Source of the DNA: Gnetum montanum
Lineage: Eukaryota; Streptophyta; Gnetopsida; Gnetales; Gnetaceae
Direction: 5' to 3'
Assembly: GCA_015680685.1 (NCBI GenBank)
Contig: MNCI01024892.1
Coordinates: 419,562 to 483,561, forward strand
DNA: 64,000 nt
Shown here one piece after another: positions 51,963-64,000 of the stretch. The notes beneath the pieces were generated by a model, which saw nothing but the letters and a program-made list of their open reading frames with translations, made no database searches and was not told the origin of the DNA. A program made the translations under genes and the position numbers. Each line of letters begins with the position of its first letter. Position 1 is the stretch's first letter.

Positions 51963-53393
51963 ATGTCTTCTTCTCATAAGTATGATGATTCAAAATCACT
52001 AGTGCCCCAAGAATTCAAAGTGGTGTACACTCACCCAAATGAGTTTGTAACTGATTTCACCTTCATCCTACATCAGGATGAGTAGCCATGGTGGACTAAT
52101 TTGTTCCTAGGATGTTGCTCTAAACTCTTAAGAGGTTAGACATCCAGGACCTTCATGATAAATATGTTGTGCAATACCATGAATATCAAGACTACCATCC
52201 CATAGAAACACAACGCAAAGGAGATCGGAACCAGGGGAAGCACCATGAAGCTACAAAGGGGAAATGATTTACTAACCCCTTGTTCCTATTGAACTAAGAT
52301 GATAATGAGGATCCTCCCTCTAGGGGTTCTCAACATGAAGATTTTCCATCTCTTGACTCTGGTGAAGGGGGCTTGAACCAGAATTTGTAGCCCCTTATCA
52401 ACAATCTATGTTTAGGCAAAAGTTAGAGTTAAGGTAGAGGCTTAAGCAAGTATCATAATGATAGAAAACCTAATGATTGTGGCCATGAACAGTGAAGAGG
52501 AGGTGGCAAACACCATGGTGGTGGCAATCCTTCTCCCTCTTTGCCCTCTTCATCTACATCTTTGTCCTCCTCCTTTGAATTTGATCGAAATCGTAGGGAA
52601 AAACAATCATGATGGAGGTGAATGATGAGATAATGATCTTAGGCCCCACCATGATCAAAGCAGTATTAGGGAACATCATAGGCATCATCAAAATCTTGAT
52701 AATGATGAGCCCTTGCTAGCAACTCAAAGCATGCTAAACATTGTAGAGATAGTTAGGATTCCAACTAGGCATGTGAAAGATAGTAGAACCAAGCGGTTGG
52801 ATATGAACAATATCCCCAAATTTGAGGGTGGATATAATTGAGATCCATAGATCCATCTTTAGGCCTTTTATGATGCCTCTTCCTTGCAAAATATAGAAAA
52901 TAATTAGTAGAAACTTAAAGCTATTCCCCAGAACACTCATAAAATAAGCAGAAAGTTGGTACTACTTGGAGATAGAATCAATTTGTAGATGGAGTACAAT
53001 GTTTGAGCTATTCAATGAAAAAGAATCAATTTGTATAATTGGGACCCTCCCATCAGAAAAAGAAAGGTATGATTTTGTGACAGTGAGGGGGAGGCATCAC
53101 TTGATGAAGTGGTGTAGCAAAAAACCTTACCAATTCAAAAATCTGTGTCTAAAATTTTGGCTAAGGTTGAAAAAATGTGGAAATATTTAAATGAAAAATT
53201 TTAAACTACTCTAAAAATTACAGAGGAATCCAAAGAATAAGGTTGTGAATGTGATTGTAGGAGAAGAAGAGAAGTTGAACATGTCTACTAAAGGGGTAAG
53301 GATAAGGCTGTGCAATAGAAGAGGTTGTGCAGTCAAAATCAGATGATGATTGTGGGTGTGACATTTGCCAATATGAACATCCCAAGGGATTGT
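51963..53393 (+). pseudogene. E6 gag pseudogene, 5' part
   Basis: ATG 51963 starts M-S-S-S-H-K-Y, matching E4. The low-complexity Gly/Lys/Ser stretch (52380-52600) and the N-I-P-K-F-E-G-G-Y block (52810-52835) follow. Near 53020 about 330 bases present in E4 are missing, so a capsid-domain end and helix are deleted. The zinc knuckle begins with both cysteines intact (C-x2-C, 53358-53370) and is cut within H-P-K-G by the insertion at 53394. Stops are frequent. The protein cannot be made. Confidence 0.7.
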
Positions 53394-56121
53394 TGATGTG
53401 TAAATTTTGGACACATCAGCACCCAAAAAAAAACTTGTTTAGGGAGACTACTGTATAGGGTGCCTCTTGTATGGGTATGGAAACCTAGGAATAGTCCCAA
53501 CTGGTTGGGCAACGTGGTGTTTCATTATGTATCAAGATGCTGGCAAGTTAAACAAATTTAACAAGGAAATATAAAGGGTAGTTCAAGATAACTTTGATAG
53601 AAAGACAACCGTTTGATCAATGATAAAACTTGTAGATCAATAAAATATAAAATTAAAGCAAAAAATAGCTGACAACTTAGACAAGATTAATCTAGGTTCC
53701 ACAGTAAAATGGGTTTTGTGTTTAAACCACAACATAGAGCCCTTAGTTCATAAAAAAAAATAATAGAATGGGATAATAACTTAGCTCAAAATGGGCAAAA
53801 ATGTAAGGACTTCTGGTGGGTTTGGCTAAGCTAAGACTACCTTTGTCACCTGGTCTGCATGGATTTTCTTGTCACTGCCAGAGGAGGAGGAGGAGGTAAC
53901 TATGATGATGACGATGGTGCTGACACTATTCATTGTCATTGCCTGTAGTGTCATTGCCACTAGTGGCACCCATGGTCAGGTAGAAAACCTTGTTGTGTAG
54001 GGATGAAAACCCTACTGCATAGGGATGAAATGTTGCATGCCATCATTTGCACCACGCATCGTCTGCCACTTGCTGCTCATTGCCATGCACTGCTACTATT
54101 GCCTGATGTTGTTAATGTTGACCAGCATGCGCTTACTGATGCACACATGTACTATTGTTGCTATCGACTGCTTGTAGTTGTCATTCATGCCAATCATCAT
54201 GTGCATGTTGTTGCTCGATGTTGACACATGTGCATGACTGCCATAGCCATGCATCATTGTCTGTTGGTTGTAGCTCTTACTATCTCCATGGCAACATTTG
54301 TTGTCGCTGTTGCACGCTATTATTTTTGGTTCTCCTACTACCACACACACACACCTACCTATTGACCATTGGCTAAGAGAAGTATAGATCCTAAGATCGT
54401 CATCCCCATGCACCATTGGTTGCTGACAGGTGCCACCTCTAACATCCCCTACAATAGCCATCAGGAGAGAGAGGGAGGCTAAGAGATGCTTACTATTGTT
54501 GCTTGCTTGACATCTTGAGAGACCCTTGAGATATAATGGCCATTGATCGCCATTGTAGGTCATGCCTGAGCCCCTCATCGACTCGTAGATGTGCTTCACC
54601 TACCATTGCTAGCGAGAGAGACTGAGATCCCCTCCTTTTTTCGTGTTGCTACTATTGCTATCGTTGCTAGTTACTAACACACGTGGCTTACCACTTGCAG
54701 ACACTATTGTCATTGATGTCGCTCATAGCTATCATATGTGCCTATTGTCCTTTGCCCTTGTCATTGCCATAGGTCCTCTACTAACACATGTGCATGCTAC
54801 TATCGCTACTAGGAGAAAGGGAGTTCAAGAGATGTCTTTCCTTCTACTTGTTGATTGTTGCCTCCTTTTATAAGCTACTTCCTACCATGCTTTAAATGCC
54901 CATGTCACCTACTACACCATGTCTACATGTTTGCACATCCTTGCCACCACATCCACATGCCCACATTCTCTACCACATCCACGTCATCCATGAAATGTTG
55001 TCTTTCACCAACATGAAGAAACACCATACTAGTTCTAGCATTTCCATCTATTTCATACTATGTTCCCAATTTACCAAACTTCAGGCCAATGCTGTAACAA
55101 TAAGCATGGCTAGCACAACGATAAACCTCTATTGAATTTCTTGACACAAGTTTTGAGCTTCCAACATCTGTACCACATCCTTTTCTAGGACCAACCCATA
55201 GATAGCTATGCTATGTGATGTAAGATTATTTGTAATGGTGGCTTTAACTCTAGATCGATTAACCCATATTGGAGAAACCTCCTCAAGCCTAGGTCCTCTA
55301 GTAAATATAGGACTCAACTTCTGACCATTAAAGCAGCTAACAGAAAGTACACAATTTCAAAGATCATCTACACCATCCAAATAAAGATGAAAGTACTTAA
55401 ATTTGAAACCTAGATCTCCTTGCATGATGCAGAATATGTTCAACATAAAAATGGATTAAAAAATTTACTTTTCTTTTAAACACAAATGAACATTGAAATG
55501 ATTGAATCAGTAAAGCTGGGTGGTGAGATCTTTGTCTAATAGTAATTGTATGAACATTTCAACCTAAAGCCAAAGGTCCACTTTCTTTCAAATTTATTTA
55601 CTAAGTGAATAGTTGGGATAAGTGAGGATAAGTGAATATCATGGTTAAGAAAGCAACTCTTAAGAGCAAATTAATTCCCAAAATTGGATTGACTGGAATT
55701 GAAATTTTCTAAGACCTTTTGGATTGGATCAATTTTAGAATTCTTTTGATAGAACTATTTTTTTTAAAAAAACTTATGCCTCAATGCTACTTAGTAGATT
55801 CAAATCTATGATTGCAAGGTTATCAAGCCAAAATTCTTACCATTAAGCTAGCATATCAAGAGAATCTATGCTTTCTTTTGCTTTCTACTTAGGACACATG
55901 GTAAAAGAAAGTAATAAGTTAATTCATTAATTGAATGTATGACAAAGGCAATTGGGTATTTAATGTTGAAAGCTATGGGTAAAAAAAAAAAAAAGACAAA
56001 GGCATGTGGGAATATAACCTAACTTAATTTTTGACCAAGAAAAGGGGCATAGTCTTAAACCTTGGTAATTAGACCAATAAGTCATGGCCTTGTGCCTAGC
56101 ATGGGTGATGTTAGCATCAAT
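53394..56121. mobile_element. Unclassified 2.7 kb insertion in E6 gag
   Basis: The gag zinc-knuckle sequence stops at 53393 and resumes at about 56123. AGGGATTGT and AGGGATGTT flank the insert, a possible 9-base target duplication with two mismatches. The left end carries a hairpin, TGATGTGT and ACACATCA separated by nine bases (53394-53418); the right end has TGATGTTAGCATCA (56106-56119). The interior (53880-54990) is a degenerate stretch rich in GTTGCTATCG/CATTGCC-like words, with (GAG)n at 53881 and (CA)n at 54342. No transposase is recognised. The family is not assigned. Confidence 0.55.
55771..55857 (-). repeat. tRNA-derived SINE-like fragment
   Basis: The minus strand reads GCTAGCTTAATGGTAAGAA (A-box match TAGCTTAATGG) and, about 30 bases on, ATAGATTTGAATCT (B-box-like). 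It lies inside the 2.7 kb insertion. Confidence 0.45.
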
Positions 56122-56800
56122 AGGGATGTTTCCTTGTTGTGTCACACTTACAGAAATCTATGGTATATGCTTTGAATTCTAGAATAACATGAAGGTAAGC
56201 ACCTGGAGGGTTGCCTTATCCTAAAGACAACCCAAGGTAGTTCCACCACCAACAACAGACTTATTATTAAAGTGAAGCTCTGCCACAATTGTATGAGTAG
56301 TACCATCAATGGAAGCATCCACAGTCATGGGGGATTCCCCCACCAAGGTAGTAGTATCCTTACAGGTAGCTAGACCCACATGGGTCCTATGTTAAGCAAC
56401 CCATGTCTTTGTGTGACTCTTCCAATCATGCTTCTTTTCAACATCACTAATACCCTCCAAGAATTATCAAATTCATTCTTCATCCCCTAGATGGAAGTTC
56501 CCATATCCTTGTCATTCTTCTCATCCTTCCGCACATGTTCCTCCACCCTCAACATAAGTACCGCTTACTCCATCCATGCAAGGGGAAATTCTCATGCAGC
56601 CATAGTAGTGTAATGCTACTAGGGCTATTAACTTATAGTCAGCTCCTTAGCCAAGTGGTTCTAAAACAAAATTCCTTTAAAGATAATTTTTTAGAACCAA
56701 TAGCCCTACTAAGCCCTCACCTACTTATGCGGTTGGTTGCCTTGTGTCTCCTTCATCCTTTGCATCCATTCCTTTTAAGAACCCTTCAAACTAAATGCTG
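56122..56800 (+). pseudogene. E6 gag pseudogene, 3' part and linker
   Basis: Resumes with the sequence following the zinc knuckle (S-H-L-Q-x-S-x-V), then a Pro/Gln/Tyr-rich linker equivalent to 18480-19080 in E4. Stops in every frame. It joins protease at about 56800. Confidence 0.65.
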
Positions 56801-56804
56801 TCCA

Positions 56805-59800
56805 ATATTCATACTGTCATGTTAACCCATGCCGTATCTGATTGGATCAAGGCTGGAAACCTTTCCAAGAAAAAGAGTTGATCATGGAAGTATACTCATC
56901 AACTTATAGATTGCAGGAAATGAGCCATGCAAGGCTCTTCTCTATTCAAATTCTAGTGTTAATCTAATTTCCCATGAAATGTACAATGCCTAGAACTTGC
57001 CTTCTCTTAAGAAGAGCAACATTCATTTAGAATTGGGAAATCAGTTCATCATTATTCCCTTAGGACTAGTGGAGGACATTGTGAACACTGTTTATGGATT
57101 GTCATATCCTACCAATTTCTAGGTAATCAAAGTTGACAATTGCAAGGGGGACTTCCCTATTATTATGAGAAGGGCTTAGCCAAGTATTATTGATGCACAA
57201 ATGGACATCAAAGATCTTTCTTTGAAGATTTTCAAGGAAAATGCATTCAAAAAGATTGAGAAGAAGTGAGTTCCATGTATTACGTACAATGATACAAGAT
57301 GTAACTGTGTGTAGAAACTCTTGTGTATTAAAAGTAGTTTAATCAAAGCATGTAGATAGTGTGCAGATGAATTTGAAATCCAAAAGTGCCTGTATGTAGC
57401 AACCAAAAAACAAGAGGACACCCAATGGTTGATAGTTAATTCTAAGAGTAACACACTTTGTATGGAATGTATTGAGAGCCTAACTTGTGTCTATGTTGAA
57501 GGCATGGGTAAACTAGAGCAAGGTCATCACCAGCTCTCCAATGATGAACCATGATGATACTAATTGGGAAGAGTTGGAAATCCTTAATAGCTTTAAATAG
57601 GAGCCCTTAGGATTGAAAAATCTACCTACTAGCATGGAATATGCATTTCTGAAAAATGGAAAGTTAGTGATAATCAATGTCAACCTTACTCATGACTAGA
57701 AAAGAATGTTGTTAACGCTGGTCAATAAGTGGCCAATAGCATTTTCTTGGTTATATCCTCAACTCACAAGGATTGATCCAAGGATATGCTAGTATTGCAT
57801 CTATACTAATTCGACCATAAAGTCAAAGAGATAGTCATAACAATGGCTAAACCCCAAATTGAAATAGATCATCAAAGAGGAAATTAAACAACTCCTCAAG
57901 GTAAGGTTCATCTATCCAATTAAAGATAGTGAGTGGGTTAGCCCACTTGTAATTATGCCAAAGAAAGATGGCAAGTGGTGGGTTTGTATTGATTTTAGGC
58001 TATTGAACATGGTAATGCTTAAAGATCATTTTTCATTGCCATTTATGGACCAGGTGTTGGACACTATTTCTAGGCATTACTATTATAGTTTTCTAGATGG
58101 TTATAGTGGTTATAACCAAAATTGGATTGTGCCGAAGGATCAGGCCAAAACAACATTCACAAGTTTATGGGGAACTTTTGCATATCATAAGATGTCCCTT
58201 GGTCTGTGCAATGCCCCTGCAACTTTTCAATGCTTGCTCTTGAGCATTTTTTAGTGGTAGATTGGTAGTAGGTTGGAAGTCTTCATGGATAACTTCTCCA
58301 CCTATGGTGCTACATTCGAACAAGCCCTTGACCACCTTGAGTAAGTGCTTAAAAGGTGCATGGAGACTAATCTTCTACTCAATTGGAAAAATAGCCATCT
58401 CATGGTCCAGGAGGACATTATGTTGGGGCATAGAATTTCTCAAGCAAGGATTGAGGTGGACCCTGAAAAGATTTGGATCATCCAAGAAATAACTTGCCAA
58501 CCAAAAATCGTTAAAGATGTTTAGTCATTTCTTGGACATATTAGCTACTATTGGCAATTCATAGAGAATCTCTATAAGGTCACAAAATCATTAGTTGAGC
58601 TCACAAGGAAAGATGTTCTATTCATATGGACTAAGAAATGTGAAAAGACATTATAGGAGCTTAACGAGAAGCTTGTAGAGACTCCAATTCTACAAGCACC
58701 TTATTGGTCTTGTCCATTTCATATCATGATAAATGCATCAAACTATGCTTGGGGAGTTGTGCTTACATAATTGGATGATAAAAAATGTACATATTACAAC
58801 CACTGCGTAATCTAAATCATTGTGGATGCATAGCTAAATTATACTACAATGGAGAAAGAGCTGATGGTAGTGATGTATGGTTTGGAGAAGTTTAGGCACT
58901 ATGTGCTTGGATATAAGGTGTCTGTGCACATTAACCATGGTGATATTTACTTCTTGATAAATAAACCAATGGTGAGCGCTTGTGTCATAGAGTGGCTAGT
59001 GATCTTACAATGATAGATTGAAAGGAGACTAAGAATGTGGTCATTGATCACTTATCTCAATTACGATGGGGACAACAAAGAGGATGAGAGCCCACTCTCT
59101 AATCAATTTCCTGATGAACTTCTCTTTGCCGATGTAATAAATGAATAAGTGCTCACTGAACAAAAATGGTATGATGGCATCCTCACTTATCTTCTCACTC
59201 AAGGGATGCAATAAGAGTTAGACCACTAGAAGAAACAACAATTTCTTCATCAGGCCAAATGCTTCATGGAGATTAATGGATACCTTTACAAGGTGTGTGT
59301 CGATGGCCTGGTTTATTGGTGTGTTCCTCATGTTGACCAACTACACATTCTCCAAGATGCTCATAAGGGTCCTTGTGGGGGCCACTATGTAAGGAGGTGC
59401 ATGACCATTAAAATCCTAATGTAGGAAACTATTGGCCAACAATCTTTAGGGTATGCCCACCAATTTGTCCCCTCTTGTGAATGACATCAACAAGACAGTA
59501 GGATGACTGCTCGAATGGAGGGATCTCAACATTGGATCCAACCATTAGAACCTTTTAACATTTGGGGCATAGAATTCATGGGTGTTATCAAACCCATGTT
59601 AAATGGAAAAGTGTACATAATAGTCATTGTTGACTATTACATGAAATGGGTAGAATCAACAACTATCATCGACTGTACATCTTCCAAAGCTACATTATTT
59701 GTACAATGAAATGTTGTAAATAGGTTTGGAGTGCTACATGCACTAATTTCTAATAATGGTACTCATTTCATAGATGATACTTTTCACAAGCTCATGTAAT

Positions 59801-60500
59801 TCTTGGGTGTTGAACATAAATTAACAACACCCTACAACCTCTAAGCCAAAGGTTAAGCAAAGGTCACAAATAGAGAGATCACAAAAATATTAACAAGAAT
59901 AATTAGCAAATATAGGAGAGATTGGAGTACAAAACTTAATAATGCCCTCTGAGCATACCACTTAACATGAAAACTCCCTATAGGCTACTTTCCCTATGAG
60001 CTGATGTACGACAAATTACCAACTCTTCTAATTCAATTTGAGCTTTGTACACTTTCAATAGCATGTGACTTGAACCTTGACCTAAGCCTAGCATAAAAAG
60101 AGAGGTTGATCAACCTTAACATGGTAGATGAGACTCAATTAGTGGCCCTATCCTTGAATGAAGTGCACAAAGCATTTAATAAACAACGTCATAACCTTAG
60201 AATAAGGAAAGTGAAATTTTCACCTAAAGACAAGGTTCTCTACTGAAACCCCACACATGTACCTCAATGAACAAAGTTCCAAATGTTGTGGGAAGGACCT
60301 TACATAATTTATAAAGCCTTTCCTTTTGGGACTATGTTAATCTATAAACTTGAGAGTCCACACAAGAAATAGCTGGTCAACATGCAACAACTAAAGCCTT
60401 TTCATGACTCTAAGAAAGCTAGTGAAATTAATGCCTCATTGGATGAACAACCATGCTCAATCTTTTGGATCTCCTCCTTTCAACTCAATCATGGGGGAGA
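56805..60500 (+). pseudogene. E6 pol pseudogene (protease, RT, RNase H, integrase)
   Basis: Protease is at about 56810-57300, with the D-S-G site lost. RT is at about 57830-58560. The open piece 57955-58254 carries P-K-K-D-G-K-W, C-I-D-F-R-L-L-N and F-L-D-G-Y-S-G-Y-N-Q, and the catalytic motif at 58282-58293 reads F-M-D-N, so the second metal-binding Asp is lost. RNase H is at about 58600-59070. Integrase is at about 59150-60440. There the HHCC region is broken, the first catalytic Asp reads Glu, the second reads Asn (59752-59754) and the Glu reads Lys. The C-terminal block ends at the GGGGGAGATGGCC motif. Not functional. Confidence 0.82.
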
Positions 60501-61263
60501 TGGCCATCTCTGTTAACCAATAAACTAGCTCTTCAACTTTTCTACTTTTTTGTTTTACACTTTGTTATGTTTTCAAATTTTTTTAACAAAATTATTTGTA
60601 TGTTTTATTTTTCTTGAAGATTTTACAATTTCTTTTATATTTTCCCCTTATTTTGGTGTGATTTTTTTATCTTCTAATAAAAGTGCTCTATTGCCAATAG
60701 GACTCAGTGATGTTGTAGTTGGTTACTAATGGTGGTTTGTACCTAATGTTTTTGATTGCTAATTTCTAGTTTCTATTTTAGAATTTTGATGACCAATGAC
60801 TAAGATAAGTTTATTTTTCATGGAATAGGTAGTGAGTCCATGTCATCCACCCATCCACCAACTCTATTGTTTTCCTAGTTTTGCAAGTATGAGGTCCCTT
60901 TTTCATTAATAAAACTTTAACAAACTTGTGACCTCGATAGTTTCCAAACTTGGGAAAGATCCAAAGGTTTGAAAAGGGTGTCAATTTAAGGGAAATAAAT
61001 ACTCTTTATGTCTCTCTACTTGAATGCATGTGTGTTTTCATGGATTTTTTACCATTCCATTTCAACCAATAACAGGAAGTTGAATAAGTCTTTGCATGGT
61101 GTGGTTCCCATTCAAAATACTCATAAAAACATAAAATGCCAGAAAAAAAACATGATGGAAATTCAAAGCACACCCCTTAGAAAAATTAAATTAGTTACAA
61201 GAATTAGTTATGGGACTAGAAAGACATGTTACCCATGCCTAAAGGTCCCCTCTAACTAAGGCC

Positions 61264-61296
61264 CTTTCTCATTTCCTACTTCTCTTTTCTTTTCAG
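61264..61296 (+). promoter_or_regulatory. Strong candidate splice acceptor in E6 spacer
   Basis: A nearly pure pyrimidine run of about 30 bases ends in TTTTCTTTTCAG at 61296. The equivalent tracts in E3 and E4 end in TGTAG and ATAAG. Confidence 0.5.
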
Positions 61297-61610
61297 ATGA
61301 GATATGATGGGTTTTTGTGGGAGCATTCTTGTGTCTTGAGGGGGATGACCAGTCCTGGAGTGGTGATGCAAAGTCATTAAAAGTGGTTGGTTTTTGGTTT
61401 GGACTGAGGATAAACTTTATCGGGTCATTTAACCATGAAATTCATAAGGGACATCATGTGAACATGAATAGAAAATCCATTTCACTCTCTATCTCATCCA
61501 TCAATGCTTTCCTCTTCATGTATTTCATTGTGTTCTTGGATTTTTTGGCTTCCATTTGATTCTAATTGCATTCAAAAACTCCTTGTATTTGTTGAATTTT
61601 AACTTGGTCA

Positions 61611-61725
61611 ATGGTAATCAATAGCCACATCGACTAGGCCCAGTTGATGCAGCTAGCCACATCGATTAGGCCTTGTTGACAAGGCCCAGTCAATGCATGG
61701 AAAAAATTATATATATAGCACCCAG
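61611..61725 (+). promoter_or_regulatory. Internal promoter-like segment upstream of ORF3
   Basis: CACATCGAYTAGGCC occurs twice (about 61628 and 61661), along with GTTGATGCAG, GTTGACAAGGCC and GTCAATGCATGG. TATATATAGC (61710) follows within about 15-80 bases. The same GGCC/TCGATG words lie before the TATA region in this element's own LTR (50950-51048). Promoter activity is inferred only. Confidence 0.4.
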
Positions 61726-62399
61726 CACTTTGGAAATTTTTTCTCATTTTCTTCAAATTCAAGGGAATTTTTTGCAATTTTTCAAAGCTCAAAATCTTCC
61801 AGAGCCTGTAACTTTCAAGTTGTTTGTTTGATTCACTTCATTCTTCAGCCTTGTAGCTTCCAAAGGTATGCTTTATGTCATGGGGGGCCACAAACCTTAG
61901 GTTTTTGATAGAAAATATTTTAGAATTTTTCTAACTCCCCCATGGGTTTAATGAATAAAATAATATTAAATCATCAACCTATGAGAGTTAAACCCTTCCA
62001 ACATACTTCGGTAAACTACTTAATCAAATAATAATAAAATAATATTAAAATAATCAAACCAACCATGCTTACAACTTAGCCAAGTGTAACTACCCCAAGG
62101 GATAAGGTATTCCAAATGTCTCAAAGTTACACATGAAGCACTAATCCTTGGTCATGTTGTAATTATAGATGGAACCTAGATTGAAACACTTGTAGGAAGG
62201 AGGACCATCTCAACTAAGGAATAAACAACTTAGAGCTAGAAGGGAGTAGCAAGAGCAACCCTAGGAATAGGTAGTAGAAACTCATGTGACAGGACCTCTT
62301 TGGGAGGAGTTTGAAGTGGAATCTATGTGATAGATTCCTAAGAAAGTGGTTGTAACTGAATAATCCCATCAAGATGAGGTACTAGGACTGATGCCAAGA

Positions 62400-64000
62400 C
62401 TAGAGGTCACATTGAATCAAGCCTACCTTGATCAGATCAAGCCTTGTAACATCCAAGGTTCAATTCTCCAAGAAGTAAACTTTGGACCATTCTTAGAACA
62501 TGCCTTACCAAAAGTCAGGATGTAGTTGTAGAACTCTCCCATGTGGCCAATCATCACTTTCAGTGGGGAATGGTACATAGAAGAGACATATCTGTTTTGG
62601 AATGATAGGTAGGGGGAAGCCACTATGAAGATCAAGGACATTCGGGTATCCTACTTGGTGGAGGCCATTACACAAGCCCTAGGGTTGCCTAATATTGGAA
62701 TAAATTTGGTAGATGTCTTTACACAAGTAGACCCGGAGGCAAAGAAGGAATGAACCCAGTGATGTTATGGAGTGGACTGCAAGGAGTATGGCGCACTCAC
62801 CTTGGAGAAGCATGTATATTTCAAGATAGTGGCCTATCACCTCAATTCAACAATGAGGTCTAGTCAGGTGACTATTTTCTCTGTCCATGCATGTGTTGCT
62901 CTGAGTGGACAATTCCCTATGAACCTTCCACAAGTAATCTATCTAGAGATAGAGAAGTGATTTAAGAAAAATGAACGTGGAAGGAAGGCCCTGCCCTTTC
63001 CCTATCTCATCAAAAAATTATGCAAAAGGGTAGGAATAGTTTGCTATGCCAATAATACAATTTGAGATACTCCTTCTACCTCTTGGGTAGAAGTGATGAA
63101 AGAAAAGACCCTTGCCACAACCAAGGAAGAGAATTAGCAACCACCACCTCCACTGCCCACTCATGAAACAATGTCAAAGTCCCATGCTACCCTTGAACAA
63201 ATGCATGAGATCTGATAGTAGCTCTTGCATGAGCAGAAGCAGTAAGAAAGAAGTGACAATGCATTTGTGTATCATCCAATGATGAGTCACCTCAATGAAG
63301 TGGCTTAAGCCATTAGCTAGATGGAGGAAGGTGGGCCAATCCTCAAAGAACATAGTTGCCCTTGAGATCAAATCCTAGCACTCGAGAGGTGACAGTTTCT
63401 TTCTTACAAGAGAAGTAATTTTCAAACATCTTTGGGAATGTTGCTACTTTCTTGGTGCATCTAGAGGAGGGCAAGGGGACAACTTTTTTGGCAATGCAAC
63501 ACCATAGGTAAGAGATAGCAGTAGAGGTGGTTCCTGATAGAATTGTTATGGCATTAAATGCACTTGCAACATTTGTACCATATGCATATGCACTTAGAGA
63601 TGTGTACACATTCATATAAATAGCTAGTGGTAAATTAAGCGTATCACAGCACAAGTAGTTACTGGACCAACTGGTGGGAACTGGGAAACTGATTCCAAAT
63701 GTCTTTGACCTTTCAGATACAATCACTAGAACCTAGTTAGAGTTGTTGGAAGCAAGGGGAAAATGAATTATCATGGAAGGGCAACTTGAAATATCCTAAG
63801 CTCAAAACCAATGCCTAGCTATGGAGGTTGCTAAATTAAGAGCCCACCTTGCTGATCATGCGCTTCTCATCCTTGCATTGATACATGGTGAAGCTTTTTA
63901 ACAACTTCAAGAAAAGCTCAAGAAGCCTGAGGATGTGAAGGAAACAGTCATTTTTGATTAGTCCTTGGCTAATGTTACTATGCATAACATCCAAAATGCC
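62400..64000 (+). pseudogene. E6 ORF3 pseudogene (runs off window)
   Basis: Conserved blocks in order are N-F-G-P-F-L, G-E-W-Y-I-E-E-T-Y-L-F-W-N, V-E-A-I-T-Q-A-L-G-L-P, Y-F-K-I-V-A-Y-H-L-N, M-N-L-P-Q-V-I-Y-L-E-I and L-P-F-P-Y-L-I-K-K-L-C-K. A Pro-rich linker (about 63140) and then Leu/Glu/Lys-rich helices to the edge follow. The N-terminal part is about 200 codons and resembles the PF20167-type plant transposon domain (judged by pattern). Stops (TAG, TGA) occur about every 30-60 codons. The coiled-coil end seen in E2 and E3 lies beyond the window. Confidence 0.65.

Larger units (their letters stand above)
60501..62400 (+). other. E6 spacer between pol and ORF3
   Basis: No gene. It follows the CATGGGGGAGATGGCCATC motif (60490-60508). 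It has a T-rich stretch, the conserved block ending in a pyrimidine tract and CAG (61296), and a repeat-plus-TATA segment (61611-61722). ATGTCATGGGGGGCCACAA (about 61876) is shared with E3 and E4. The part from about 61860 to 62340 aligns with 13510-13960 and 24290-24650. Confidence 0.65.
50927..64000 (+). mobile_element. Athila-like element E6, 3' end beyond window
   Basis: 5' LTR 50927-51813, primer site, gag (split by an insertion), pol, spacer and ORF3 running off the right edge. Domain order and motifs equal those of E3. The polypurine tract and 3' LTR would lie to the right. All frames carry stops. The RT active site has lost one aspartate. Excluding the insertion at 53394-56121, about 10.3 kb of the element is visible. 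Confidence 0.85.

Noticed and set aside
54003-54599. His/Cys-rich open frames on both strands (up to 167 residues)
   Set aside because: They come from repetitive CATTGCC/GTTGCTAT-type words in the 2.7 kb insertion; there is no domain and both strands are open equally.

Overview
The window is nuclear DNA from a land plant, most likely a seed plant with a large, transposon-rich genome. I cannot name the species. The evidence is one twelve-exon plant kinesin-13 gene with GT-AG introns, surrounded by decayed Ty3/gypsy retrotransposons of the Athila type. These carry a tRNA-Asp-like primer site, Athila-style reverse transcriptase and integrase motifs, and an extra ORF between pol and the 3' LTR.

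Layout. 1-156 is the tail of one element's third ORF (ORF3), followed by its polypurine tract and an LTR (324-1202). That LTR runs straight into a second ORF3 copy with no gag or pol (about 1230-3518), which ends at a partial LTR (3754-about 4160). Element E3 (4680-28588, target duplication TATGT) inserted there. E3's own ORF3 was later split by element E4 (15665-26529, target duplication ACATT). E4's 3' LTR carries three tandem copies of its promoter/poly(A) block; its 5' LTR has one. 28594-29926 is flanking DNA with a LINE remnant. E5 (29927-37723, minus strand) is the best preserved in sequence, but it lacks RNase H, most of integrase and ORF3, and contains a 754-base assembly gap. 37724-39450 is a gene-side spacer with tRNA-derived SINE-like repeats. 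The kinesin-13 gene has its promoter near 39450-39720 and its coding exons at 40457-45236. 45237-50926 is AT-rich intergenic DNA with diverged duplicated blocks. E6 runs from 50927 past the window end. Its gag is split by a 2.7 kb unclassified insertion (53394-56121), and its ORF3 is cut by the window edge.

How the parts work together. Kinesin-13 proteins are internal-motor, microtubule-depolymerising kinesins. The predicted 723-residue protein keeps the P-loop, both switch motifs and the family KVD motif, and looks functional. Nothing in the retroelements looks able to move by itself. Every gag-pol has internal stops, most readable as C-to-T or G-to-A changes, and the visible integrases lack catalytic residues. 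The most unusual pattern is in the retroelement family. Its LTRs keep a conserved downstream half while the palindromic arrays upstream of the TATA box differ between families. A conserved pyrimidine tract plus AG, and in one copy a TATA box with U3-like repeats, lie upstream of ORF3.
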